Part shown: one piece after another, positions 36,916 through 45,084 of the stretch
Numbering within the stretch: position 1 is the first letter of the stretch
Layout of the letters: each line of letters begins with the position of its first letter
Assembly (NCBI GenBank): GCA_017546785.1
Contig: JAFYRW010000023.1
Coordinates: 1 to 48,577 of the forward strand
Direction of reading: 5' to 3'
Length of the DNA: 48,577 nt
DNA from: Bacteroidaceae bacterium
GTDB lineage: Bacteria; Bacteroidota; Bacteroidia; Bacteroidales; Bacteroidaceae
The notes under the pieces: generated by a model
Told to the model about the DNA's origin: nothing
The model's database searches: none
What the model saw: the letters and a program-made list of their open reading frames with translations, nothing else
Translations under genes and position numbers: made by a program

Positions 36916-37698
36916 ATGAACAAAGAAGCTGCAATAACGCTTAAAGAATTAGAAATAGGCTACACCCATAATAGGAAGAATCTTCCTATTATGGGTGCTC
37001 TCAATGCGACACTATACAAAGGAGAACTTGTTGCCCTCATAGGAAAAAATGGTGCCGGAAAATCGACTCTTATGCGTACACTGTCAGCCTTTCAAAGCCC
37101 TTTAGGCGGCACAATAACATACCCCGACGGCAAGAACCATCAACGCAAAGCATCGGAGCTAAGCACAATATTAGCTGTTGTACTCACCGACAATAGCAGC
37201 ATAAACAATATGAGCGTGCGCGAGGTTGTTGCTCTAGGACGCACCCCATACAACAATTTCTTAGGATACAACCGCAAGCGCGACGAAGAGATTATAGACA
37301 AGGCCATAGAACGTATGGGAATAAGCAGTCTCGCCCAACGCAATATCAGCACGCTGAGCGACGGTGAGCGTCAAAAGACAATGATAGCAAAGGCGTTGGC
37401 ACAGGAGACACCGATAATTCTGCTCGATGAGCCTACAGCCTTTCTCGACTTTAAGAGCAGAATACAACTGTTCCGCGAACTTAAGAAGTTGGCGTCAGAA
37501 ACAAACAAGGCCATCCTTGTATCAACCCACGACCTTGAGCTCATACTGCAGATAGCCGATAGAATATGGCTCATTCACGATAACAAGATGTTCGACGGCA
37601 GCATCAATGAATTGTCAAAAGATGGTGTACTCACCAATTTTATCGACAGCGAGGGAATACACTATAACACCGTAAGCAACAGAATTGAAATAGTTTAG
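36916..37698 (+). CDS. FecE/BtuD-like ABC transporter ATPase, orphan
   Basis: The 260-residue ATPase has the Walker A loop GKNGAGKST, a non-canonical signature LSDGERQK (Asp in place of the second Gly), Walker B IILLDEPTAFLDF and a switch His in STHDLE. Length and opening fit the FecE/BtuD group that powers siderophore, heme or cobalamin import. No permease or binding protein gene lies beside it. The start at 36916 keeps the first beta strand (ITLKELEIGY). A 17-bp perfect inverted repeat lies inside its coding sequence at 36963-36997. It starts 1 base after the peptidase stop. Confidence 0.88.
   Translation: MNKEAAITLKELEIGYTHNRKNLPIMGALNATLYKGELVALIGKNGAGKSTLMRTLSAFQSPLGGTITYPDGKNHQRKASELSTILAVVLTDNSSINNMSVREVVALGRTPYNNFLGYNRKRDEEIIDKAIERMGISSLAQRNISTLSDGERQKTMIAKALAQETPIILLDEPTAFLDFKSRIQLFRELKKLASETNKAILVSTHDLELILQIADRIWLIHDNKMFDGSINELSKDGVLTNFIDSEGIHYNTVSNRIEIV
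36963..36997. repeat. Perfect 17-bp inverted repeat inside the ATPase gene
   Basis: Positions 36963-36979 and 36981-36997 are exact reverse complements around one base. The hairpin starts 47 bases into the coding frame. It encodes ordinary residues (THNRKNLPIMG) and no T run follows, so it is not a typical terminator. Confidence 0.85.
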
Positions 37699-37706
37699 AT
37701 AAAAGT

Positions 37707-38876
37707 ATGAAATATAATTTCGATGAGATAATTGAGCGTCAAGGAACCGATTGCCTTAAATACGACAAGCGAGAGGAGTTCTTTGGTACCAACGACATTC
37801 TGCCAATGTGGATTGCTGATATGGATTTTCGCGCTCCCGAGTGCGTATATAAATCGCTGCACCAGAGAGTAGAACACGGAATTTATGGATACACTTTTAT
37901 CAGCCCAGCGTGGAAGCCCGCCATTATAGATTGGAACAAAAGACGTTACGGCTGGGATATTAAAGAGGAGGAGATAGGCTTTGTTGCCGGCATTGTACCC
38001 GCAATATCTTTCATAATACAATGCTTCAGCAACGAGGGCGATGGCATTCTCATACAACCGCCTGTTTATCACCCCTATTTTCACGTACCGGAGGGGCTCA
38101 ACCGAAGAGTAGTGACCAACCCTCTGCAATTGCAGCAGGGAGAATACAAAATAGATTTTGAGGACTTTGAGAATAAGATTAAAGAGTGCAGAATATTCCT
38201 CTTCTGCCACCCTCACAATCCCGGCGGACAAGTGTGGGAAGAAGATACCTTGAGACGCATTGCCGACATTTGCCATAAGCACAATGTTCTTGTCGTATCC
38301 GATGAGATACATTGTGATATGACTCTAAAAGGATACAAGCATATACCTTTTGCATCTATCGGCGAGAATGCAGCACAAAACAGCATAACACTTATGGCCG
38401 CCAGCAAGACATTCAATATTGCCGGCCTAAAGAGCTCATATCATATTATCCCTAACGAGAATATCCGTCAGTCGTACAACGATTATCTGAGCAAAGGAGA
38501 GCTTAATTTTGCCTCCCTGTTTGCAACGGAAGCAGTGGCAGCAGCCTATAATCAGGGCGAAGAGTGGCTGCAACAAATGCTCGAGTATGTTGAGGATAAT
38601 ATCGACTTTATGCAGAATTATCTAAAAGAAAATACACCGCGCCTGACAATGATACGCCCGCAAGCATCTTACCTTGTGTTTATCGACGCCCGCGCACTAA
38701 ACCTCACACAAAAGCAGTTGATTGACTTTTTTGTAAAAGAGGCAAAAGTGGGATTAAACGATGGAGAGTCGTTCGGCAAAGAGGGTAGTGGCTTTATGCG
38801 TATGAATGTTGGTTGTCCGCGAGCAACACTCAAAGAGGCTCTCGACCGCATAAAAAGAGCATACGACAAGCTTTAA
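37707..38876 (+). CDS. MalY/PatB-family PLP-dependent aminotransferase (C-S lyase group)
   Basis: The 389-residue protein has the fold type I aminotransferase layout of MalY/PatB: NDILPMWIADMDF (30-41), GYTFISPAW, QPPVYHPYF (substrate/cofactor site), HPHNPGGQVW, SDEIHCDM and the PLP Lys234 in AASKTFNIAG. Members act mainly as cystathionine beta-lyases or cysteine desulfhydrases, hence a role in methionine or sulfur metabolism; substrate unproven. It starts 8 bases after the orphan ATPase gene and may be in the same transcript. Confidence 0.92.
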   Translation: MKYNFDEIIERQGTDCLKYDKREEFFGTNDILPMWIADMDFRAPECVYKSLHQRVEHGIYGYTFISPAWKPAIIDWNKRRYGWDIKEEEIGFVAGIVPAISFIIQCFSNEGDGILIQPPVYHPYFHVPEGLNRRVVTNPLQLQQGEYKIDFEDFENKIKECRIFLFCHPHNPGGQVWEEDTLRRIADICHKHNVLVVSDEIHCDMTLKGYKHIPFASIGENAAQNSITLMAASKTFNIAGLKSSYHIIPNENIRQSYNDYLSKGELNFASLFATEAVAAAYNQGEEWLQQMLEYVEDNIDFMQNYLKENTPRLTMIRPQASYLVFIDARALNLTQKQLIDFFVKEAKVGLNDGESFGKEGSGFMRMNVGCPRATLKEALDRIKRAYDKL

Positions 38877-38895
38877 AATACCCAAAGGATAAGCA

Positions 38896-38930
38896 ATAAT
38901 AACCCTATTTTAATTCTATAGGGTTATTAT
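38896..38930. terminator. Bidirectional terminator, overlapping the DUF4249 stop codon
   Basis: A perfect 13-bp stem, ATAATAACCCTAT (38896-38908)/ATAGGGTTATTAT (38918-38930), with a 9-base loop lies between two convergent genes. The minus-strand gene's stop codon (38905-38907) and last codons lie inside it. Confidence 0.75.
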
Positions 38931-39762
38931 GAGCATAAGGTTTACAAACATATTCAGTAGAACCATACCCGGCCCAATATCCCAGGCCTCCCGAAATGTT
39001 TGAACGGATACTGTTTGAATATCTGAAAAAAGGGTTCTGTCCAAGTTCTATGATATTCTTATAATCGTCCCAGAAGTTATACATAACACTATCTATCTGC
39101 GCTACTTTTATATGTAATTTATCCTTTTCCGATATTGTATATTTCTTTCTATCCCTATCATAAAGAGGACTTTCTCCAATATTTATAGGAATCTTATAAG
39201 GAAAGACAGAATCACTATCATCGATTAGTGCAAAATTAGAGGATAAATAACAACTATCACGTCCTATCACCTTAACAAAGAATTTATAATAGTTCTTCTC
39301 TTCGGGATTGTCATTTATAATTGCATTTATGCTATATTTATTATCATAATCAATCTCTATAGACTCTATTTTTGCCTTTTTGGGGATAGTTGTTTGCGCC
39401 GTTACATAAAAGTCTTTATACTCTGCTGTCAGACAATATGTTTTTCCCTCTTCACCACGCATTTTACTTGTGGTATATATGTAAGGAGGAAAGTAATCGT
39501 CCGATTTTTTACCGGTAAGAACAACCGTGTTCTCTCCATCAGATACAGTAACCTTACCCCAATTTATTACATAATCCTTTAGATTATCGGTAGAAATCTT
39601 ATTTTCCGAGGCTGGGATTATCTGAGAAAGCATAACGACAGGATATCCTCCTGCATCAATCCATCCCTCCACAACCATTTGCGGTTCAGCCTCAATAAAT
39701 TTATCCTCGGTACAGGAATAAGAAAGAAACAATATTAAGCATATAATTATATTCTGTTTCAT
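38905..39762 (-). CDS. DUF4249 lipoprotein
   Basis: The 285-residue protein begins with a lipoprotein signal (LILFLSYSC) and the family opening EAEPQMVVEGWIDAGGYPVVMLS. Families with this domain are surface lipoproteins that pair with TonB-dependent receptors in Bacteroidota, here encoded 18 bases upstream. It probably caps or binds the receptor's substrate. The substrate is unknown. Codons are AT-rich compared with the housekeeping genes to either side. Confidence 0.85.
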   Translation of the reverse strand: MKQNIIICLILFLSYSCTEDKFIEAEPQMVVEGWIDAGGYPVVMLSQIIPASENKISTDNLKDYVINWGKVTVSDGENTVVLTGKKSDDYFPPYIYTTSKMRGEEGKTYCLTAEYKDFYVTAQTTIPKKAKIESIEIDYDNKYSINAIINDNPEEKNYYKFFVKVIGRDSCYLSSNFALIDDSDSVFPYKIPINIGESPLYDRDRKKYTISEKDKLHIKVAQIDSVMYNFWDDYKNIIELGQNPFFRYSNSIRSNISGGLGYWAGYGSTEYVCKPYAHNNPIELK

Positions 39763-39780
39763 AGCTGAGTTTATTCGATT

Positions 39781-41835
39781 TTAGAATTTATAATAGAGAC
39801 TTATCGATGGTAATATATTTGTAAGTAAGGCTGTTGCATCAAAATTAAAGCCACCATTACTTTTTTTTAATCCATAATAAATTTCATTATTACGACACAG
39901 CACATTGTAGACCGAAATATTTACTCCAAAAGCACTATTATTTTTCTTCATAATATCATAATTCGCCGAAATATCTAAACGTATATAATCGCCCAAACGG
40001 TTGGCATTATGCTCACCAAATTCAGTCAGAATATTACTGTTTATTATATAAAAATACTTTACCGAGGTAAACGGAGTGCCAGAAGCATATATAAATGTTG
40101 CTCCAACATCTAACCGTTTAGTTATTTTATATGTTGCAACCAAATTTATTTCGTGAATACGTTCGTGATTCGCCGGAAACCACCTATTGCCATAAATATC
40201 GAATCGGCGCATAGCGCGACCATAAGAGTAAGATAGCCATCCTAACAAATTACCTGTTAGTTTATTTAACATAATACTTACTCCGTAATTGTAGCCGTTA
40301 CCACTAATTACTACATTCTCCAAAGAATAATCTTTATTCAAAATATCTAAAGGGCTTCCATTATATTCAATCTGATTATAAAGCAATTTGTAATATGCCT
40401 CAATATTTACATCAAATTTTCCATTGAAAATTTCCCGCTTATATCCTAACTGAAAATTATGTGCATACTGAGGCCTGTTATTACTATCGGCACTAATCCA
40501 AAATTCAACAGGCATTCCAAGGCTTGTAAAACCGCAATTCAATAGATATTGATGCTGATTAGAATATAAAAACTCAATACGTCCAACAGGGTAATAGTCG
40601 TAAGCAATCATTGCATAGGGATTTAAAGCTGTATATGTATAACCTTCTAGATTGTTATACAAATCGGCTTTCAAGGCAACATCATAAGATATATCATTTA
40701 ATATATTTCCCGAGTATTTCGAATAGACAGAACTCTCCAATGTATGCTGTCTGTAATCTCTATTATTTGTTTTTATAGATAGGTTGCTATATTCCGGAAT
40801 TTGCGGGGTAACATTATGATTTATAATTGATATACCAGCCTCTAAATTTCCCATATAAGCCTTTGAAGTATAACCAATATCGTAAATTTTTGAAGGTAGT
40901 GCAACGTTATAATACCCTATAAGTTTTAGATTATTTTTGTAACCGGTAAAATAGAAACTTTGCTTTAATACTAATCTTTTATCTTTATAGTCCCAATGTA
41001 TTGCCCCAACAGCATTACCCCAACTGGTCTCTGTGTTAAAACTCTCCATTACACCCATTGAAGGTACGTTGTTTTTGTTTTTATTTTTATTATTCTCAAT
41101 ACTTACAAGGCTTGCATTGTCAACACCCGAATAAAAATCAAAGTGCAAAATGTGCTTATTACCAATCTTATGCAGATAAGAGATATTTATATCACCAAAA
41201 GAGTAGAGTAGTTGCTTTTCGTCTATCTTCAAGAACGAAGAATAAAGCAAATTCAGATAAGAGAAACGAAGCGATGTAAATAATGCAGCATTACTCCCGA
41301 ACGGAATGCGTATAGTTCCCTGAGACGACATCAGACCTACGGCAAATTCACCATTTGTCTTTTGTGGTATCTTTTTGTCCGATTCCATATTTAACATACC
41401 ACCTATTCTACCATATCCTTCCGCAGCAGTTACACTTTTTGTTATAGACATTCGGGAAAAATGAGAAGGATTAAAGGTTGAAAATAATCCTAACAGATGA
41501 GAAGCATTGTAAACAGGTACGCCCTCTATAGAAATAAGATTGTGTGAATTATCGCAACCCTGAATGTGTAAACCAGCATCATATTCTGCATTAGTCTGTA
41601 TACCGGGAAGCATTTGCGAATAACGCAAAGGGTCGGCATTGCCCATTATTTTGGGAAGACGATGCATAAAATCCATTTCAAGCTTAACAGTTCTTGTATC
41701 GCTATTCTTTATAGGTGAAACATTTTTATCCCTTGTTATAACAATATCTTCAAGAAAATGTGATAAAGTATCTTTTTCGACACAATATGCCTGTACCGAA
41801 AATAAGAACAATATATATAAAAGAGAACGACGCAT
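39781..41835 (-). CDS. TonB-dependent receptor partner of the DUF4249 lipoprotein
   Basis: The start is set at ATG 41835 (684 residues), which begins a signal peptide (MRRSLLYILFLFSVQAYC). The plug domain follows, with ILDGV-like ISIEGVPVYNASHLLGLFSTFNP and GRIGGMLNM, and then a beta-barrel of about 500 residues rich in aromatic-terminated strands. It is shorter than SusC-type receptors and lacks the N-terminal carboxypeptidase-like domain. The segment after the signal (LEDIVITRDKN) could hold the TonB contact. It imports an unknown substrate across the outer membrane. A hairpin precedes it (41848-41878). Confidence 0.88.
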   Translation of the reverse strand: MRRSLLYILFLFSVQAYCVEKDTLSHFLEDIVITRDKNVSPIKNSDTRTVKLEMDFMHRLPKIMGNADPLRYSQMLPGIQTNAEYDAGLHIQGCDNSHNLISIEGVPVYNASHLLGLFSTFNPSHFSRMSITKSVTAAEGYGRIGGMLNMESDKKIPQKTNGEFAVGLMSSQGTIRIPFGSNAALFTSLRFSYLNLLYSSFLKIDEKQLLYSFGDINISYLHKIGNKHILHFDFYSGVDNASLVSIENNKNKNKNNVPSMGVMESFNTETSWGNAVGAIHWDYKDKRLVLKQSFYFTGYKNNLKLIGYYNVALPSKIYDIGYTSKAYMGNLEAGISIINHNVTPQIPEYSNLSIKTNNRDYRQHTLESSVYSKYSGNILNDISYDVALKADLYNNLEGYTYTALNPYAMIAYDYYPVGRIEFLYSNQHQYLLNCGFTSLGMPVEFWISADSNNRPQYAHNFQLGYKREIFNGKFDVNIEAYYKLLYNQIEYNGSPLDILNKDYSLENVVISGNGYNYGVSIMLNKLTGNLLGWLSYSYGRAMRRFDIYGNRWFPANHERIHEINLVATYKITKRLDVGATFIYASGTPFTSVKYFYIINSNILTEFGEHNANRLGDYIRLDISANYDIMKKNNSAFGVNISVYNVLCRNNEIYYGLKKSNGGFNFDATALLTNILPSISLYYKF

Positions 41836-41847
41836 ATTAAAGCAATT

Positions 41848-41878
41848 GAGGGTGTGCCCAAAATTTCGACACACCCTC
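41848..41878. repeat. 9-bp inverted repeat just before the receptor gene
   Basis: GAGGGTGTG (41848-41856)/CACACCCTC (41870-41878) flank a 13-base loop, between the stop of the upstream lipoprotein gene (41898) and the receptor start (41835). It may be a terminator for the lipoprotein gene or a leader hairpin for the receptor mRNA. There is only a short T-rich run on either side. Confidence 0.65.
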
Positions 41879-41897
41879 TTTAACCGATATTCCTATA

Positions 41898-43202
41898 TTA
41901 GTAATCAAATTCGTAGCCGTGAATTAAGTCCTCGAACTCTTGGAGTAATGCACTAAAAGCCTTTATTGTAGTTTGAAAATCTTCCTCGTTGAAGAACTCC
42001 TCGCAACTATGTCTTGAACCATCGTTAAACACCATTACAGGAACTAAGTAGTAATGATACTCTTGACAAACAGTACAATATTCGTCGTTAAAACTTTCAA
42101 ATTCAACCGATGCTGTAGCCTCTTTTGCTCCATAAAAATAGAGGTTGATATCAAAGTATCTATTAAGCTTACTATCAGTGTACTCATCCCAATCATCATC
42201 TAAAATTTCTATAACCTTCATTAAATCAGTACAGCTACCTTTTATCTCTAAACTATCCAATACATTTATACTCAAAGAATTGTTCTTTAAGGTAACCTCT
42301 TCAACCTCAATATCTTCGAATATATCACCTTCTGCGATTACACCGGGAGTTACCGACAATGTAGCGCTTAACAATGTTCTGCTATCGTGTTTAAAAGAGA
42401 AAATAGCCTTAGACTCTTTTTTATTCTCGTAAGTAAGTTTTTCTATATTAAGACTATAGCCGTTAAAGTATATTGTTGTACTAACATTGTATTTATCTTT
42501 ATTTATATTGAGTTTTGAACCTGAAATCGATGATAAGTCGGTATTTATAATTACCTCGGCCAATTTATCACCATTCTGTTCCAATACAACTTTTATTGTC
42601 TGAGGAATCTCAACCCACCACTCGTATCTTTCGTCATCTTCTTCCCATTCTTCGTCATGAATAAGAACTTTTTTCTTTGTACCGGAAGTTGTTAATGTTA
42701 CAACGCAGGGATTACCATTCTGGTCGTTTACATTTATTGAGAGATTCTTTGCATTGTATCTTTTCCAACGTCCATTCTCTGCTACAAATTTTCCGGTAAA
42801 AGCCGATAATGTGTAGACTGTTTTATAATAATTGGGAGTTTCCTCCTTAGATAAACTCTGCATAGTCTCCTCTAACCACTCCTCAGCTTCATCATATTCA
42901 TATTCGGCATACTCATTGATAATATACTCTGTTAACTCCAATATATTTTCAAAGTCGCTTGCCTTAAATTCATCCATAAACTCAAGAGCTATATTCTCGA
43001 AACTCTCCTTACCTTTATAAACAGGCAATGGTTCTGGTTTAGGTATAAGAATACTATCGTCAGGCTTTGGTTTAGGTGTGGGAATAGTATCTGTTTTTCC
43101 CGGTTCATCATTATTTTGAAAAGGATCATCACAGCAAACAATTGAAACTGTCACTTGCAATAATAATGCAAATGTGAATAAATAATAAAAAATTTTCTTC
43201 AT
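41898..43202 (-). CDS. Large acidic lipoprotein of unknown function
   Basis: The start is ATG 43202 (434 residues), with a lipoprotein-like signal ending TVSIVCC. A Pro/Lys-rich linker (PTPKPKPDD) follows, then an acidic body rich in Glu, Asp and Tyr that repeats EYEYDEAEEW-type segments. CTVCQEYHYY and HSCEEFF near the C terminus could form a metal site. I recognise no named family. The gene is on the same strand as the DUF4249/TonB pair and may belong to that unit, with the 41848 hairpin between. It is probably exported and anchored in the outer membrane. Confidence 0.72.
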   Translation of the reverse strand: MKKIFYYLFTFALLLQVTVSIVCCDDPFQNNDEPGKTDTIPTPKPKPDDSILIPKPEPLPVYKGKESFENIALEFMDEFKASDFENILELTEYIINEYAEYEYDEAEEWLEETMQSLSKEETPNYYKTVYTLSAFTGKFVAENGRWKRYNAKNLSINVNDQNGNPCVVTLTTSGTKKKVLIHDEEWEEDDERYEWWVEIPQTIKVVLEQNGDKLAEVIINTDLSSISGSKLNINKDKYNVSTTIYFNGYSLNIEKLTYENKKESKAIFSFKHDSRTLLSATLSVTPGVIAEGDIFEDIEVEEVTLKNNSLSINVLDSLEIKGSCTDLMKVIEILDDDWDEYTDSKLNRYFDINLYFYGAKEATASVEFESFNDEYCTVCQEYHYYLVPVMVFNDGSRHSCEEFFNEEDFQTTIKAFSALLQEFEDLIHGYEFDY

Positions 43203-43499
43203 AGGTATAAATTTAAAATATTTGTTTAACAACTTCTTATTTAATGTTCAATATGTTATTTTTAAAAGCTTTTTAAACGCGTAAAATTAACTACAATTAA
43301 CAACTCATAGAATTTTACCTCATAGTAATAAATTACACACATTTGTAGTATTCTTTACACAAGTATTTTATTCATAGTACTGTTCTACATTAGAATAAAT
43401 TGTTATAATTCCATAAGATAGCATTCTTTTCCCAATAGTGTGGAAAATAAGTGTTGATTATTATTTCACTCCAAATTTCTCTATTCAATGAATTATAGT
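43203..43499. other. AT-rich intergenic region between divergent genes
   Basis: About 300 bases, very AT-rich, with no coding frame or strong hairpin. It presumably holds the divergent promoters, but I cannot place a clear minus-strand -7 box. Confidence 0.5.
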
Positions 43500-43507
43500 T
43501 ACTTTTG
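43500..43507 (+). promoter_or_regulatory. -7 element before fetA
   Basis: TACTTTTG matches TAnnTTTG and lies 18 bases before ATG 43526. Confidence 0.5.
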
Positions 43508-43525
43508 TACTTTCAAAAAATAAAG

Positions 43526-44152
43526 ATGCCCGACAAAATTCTGGAAATAGAGAATATATCTATTGCATACGATAATAAAATCGTGATGCAAAATTTCTCT
43601 TTACAGCTAAACAAAGGTGAACACATTGCTGTTGTCGGAGCGTCGGGTTGCGGAAAAAGCTCAATGCTAAGGTCTATTTTAGGTTTTATCCCTCTTGCAC
43701 AGGGTAAAATATTATATAAAGGTACAGAGATTAGCAATACAAATATTTACAATATCCGCAACAGCATAGCCTATCTGCCGCAAGATATTACGTTCCCCTG
43801 CGAATGGGTACGCGAAATTGTTGATATTATCTTCCGCATAAAGGCCAACAACAGTACCTATTCCAAAGAAAAATTGTACAACTATTTTAAAGAATTGGGA
43901 TTAGAAGAGACAATTTTTGATAAAAGAATTTCGGAAATATCGGGAGGACAGCGACAAAGAGTGATGCTGGCCATAATAGCACTCACTGCAAAGGAGCTTA
44001 TCTTGCTCGACGAGCCAACGTCGGCACTCGACAAGGATTCTGCTCAAATGACTCTCGATTTTCTAAAGAATCTCGACAATAAGCCTGCAATAATATCGGT
44101 AACGCACGACTGCAATTTTGCCCAACGTTGCAACAATATAATAAGTTTATAG
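43526..44152 (+). CDS. fetA: FetA-like ABC transporter ATPase
   Basis: From ATG 43526 the protein has 208 residues. Features are GASGCGKSS (Walker A), ISGGQRQRV (signature) and LILLDEPTSALD (Walker B). Short single-domain ATPases of this type pair with FetB (YbbM); the next gene encodes that permease. The E. coli FetAB pair exports iron and protects against oxidative stress. The TTG-started extension from 43505 is rejected as upstream of family homology and inside the promoter. The fetB start is 8 bases past its stop. Confidence 0.88.
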   Translation: MPDKILEIENISIAYDNKIVMQNFSLQLNKGEHIAVVGASGCGKSSMLRSILGFIPLAQGKILYKGTEISNTNIYNIRNSIAYLPQDITFPCEWVREIVDIIFRIKANNSTYSKEKLYNYFKELGLEETIFDKRISEISGGQRQRVMLAIIALTAKELILLDEPTSALDKDSAQMTLDFLKNLDNKPAIISVTHDCNFAQRCNNIISL

Positions 44153-44160
44153 GAACAATT

Positions 44161-44958
44161 ATGGGTACAATAGATATTTCAATAACAAGCCTTCTATTAG
44201 GAGTAATCCTGATGGCTATTCCCATCTATTTCCTCTGGAAATATTACACAGGAATAGTTAAAAGCACAATCAACGCTGTCCTAAGAATGATTGTGCAGAT
44301 GTTCCTTGTGGGCCTCTATCTGAAATATCTTTTCCTTTGGGACAACCCCTGGCTTAATGTGCTGTGGTTAATCATAATGGTCTTTGTTGCCAGCGAGACA
44401 TCGCTCAAGCGCACTAATCTCAAGCGCAAGATGCTTATGCTGCCTCTTATAATAGGATTCTTCACTGCATCCATACTCATTGGTGTCTACTTTTTGGGTA
44501 TTATACTAAAGCTCGATAATATTTTCGATGCACAATATTTTATCCCAATCTTCGGAATATTGATGGGAAATATGTTGGGAGTAAATGTAATAGGACTGAA
44601 CACATTCTACTACAATCTACAGCGCGAAAAATCCTATTACTATTTTCTGTTAGGCAATGGAGCCACCGTAGACGAGGCCATCACTCCTTTTGTTAAACGC
44701 GCTCTTGTACATTCATTCTCTCCTGCCATAGCCAATATGGCTGTAATGGGCCTTGTGGCATTGCCCGGAACAATGATTGGACAGATTCTTGGCGGTAGCA
44801 CCCCCGACGTTGCGATAAAATACCAGATGATGATCATTGTTATAACAAACTCGGCATCTATGCTGTCGCTTATGACAACACTCAACCTTTCGAAGCGCGC
44901 AACATTCGATAAGATGGGAGCTATTATAAATCCCTTCAACGAGGAGAAAAAGAAATGA
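44161..44958 (+). CDS. fetB: FetB-like ABC transporter permease
   Basis: The start is ATG 44161 (265 residues), giving DISITSLLLGVILMAIPIYFLW as the first helix; an upstream ATG at 44128 overlaps fetA and is less likely. Six or seven hydrophobic helices, LGNGATVDEAI and RALVHSFSPAI match the UPF0014/YbbM permease family. With FetA it probably exports iron across the inner membrane. It lies next to the TonB-linked AT-rich block, though on the other strand. Confidence 0.9.
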   Translation: MGTIDISITSLLLGVILMAIPIYFLWKYYTGIVKSTINAVLRMIVQMFLVGLYLKYLFLWDNPWLNVLWLIIMVFVASETSLKRTNLKRKMLMLPLIIGFFTASILIGVYFLGIILKLDNIFDAQYFIPIFGILMGNMLGVNVIGLNTFYYNLQREKSYYYFLLGNGATVDEAITPFVKRALVHSFSPAIANMAVMGLVALPGTMIGQILGGSTPDVAIKYQMMIIVITNSASMLSLMTTLNLSKRATFDKMGAIINPFNEEKKK

Positions 44959-45028
44959 CTACCGCAATAGGGCAGTATCATTCTCCTACATAAATTACAT
45001 ACAAGAAGCATTAAATATCAAAGTAAAC

Positions 45029-45060
45029 TTTGTATATCTCGCTCATTTGTTGTATTTTTG
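45029..45060 (+). promoter_or_regulatory. Promoter for the Nif3-like gene
   Basis: TTTG (45029-45032) and TATTTTTG (45053-45060) are 20 bases apart and precede a TTG start at 45085 by 24 bases. This is a near-ideal Bacteroidota promoter. Confidence 0.75.
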
Positions 45061-45084
45061 CACAACGAAATAATTTTCTTATAG

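Noticed and set aside
43505-43525. Longer FetA start at TTG 43505
   Set aside because: It overlaps the -7 promoter element; ATG 43526 fits homology.
44128-44160. Longer FetB start at ATG 44128
   Set aside because: It overlaps fetA and adds residues outside the family; ATG 44161 begins the first helix.
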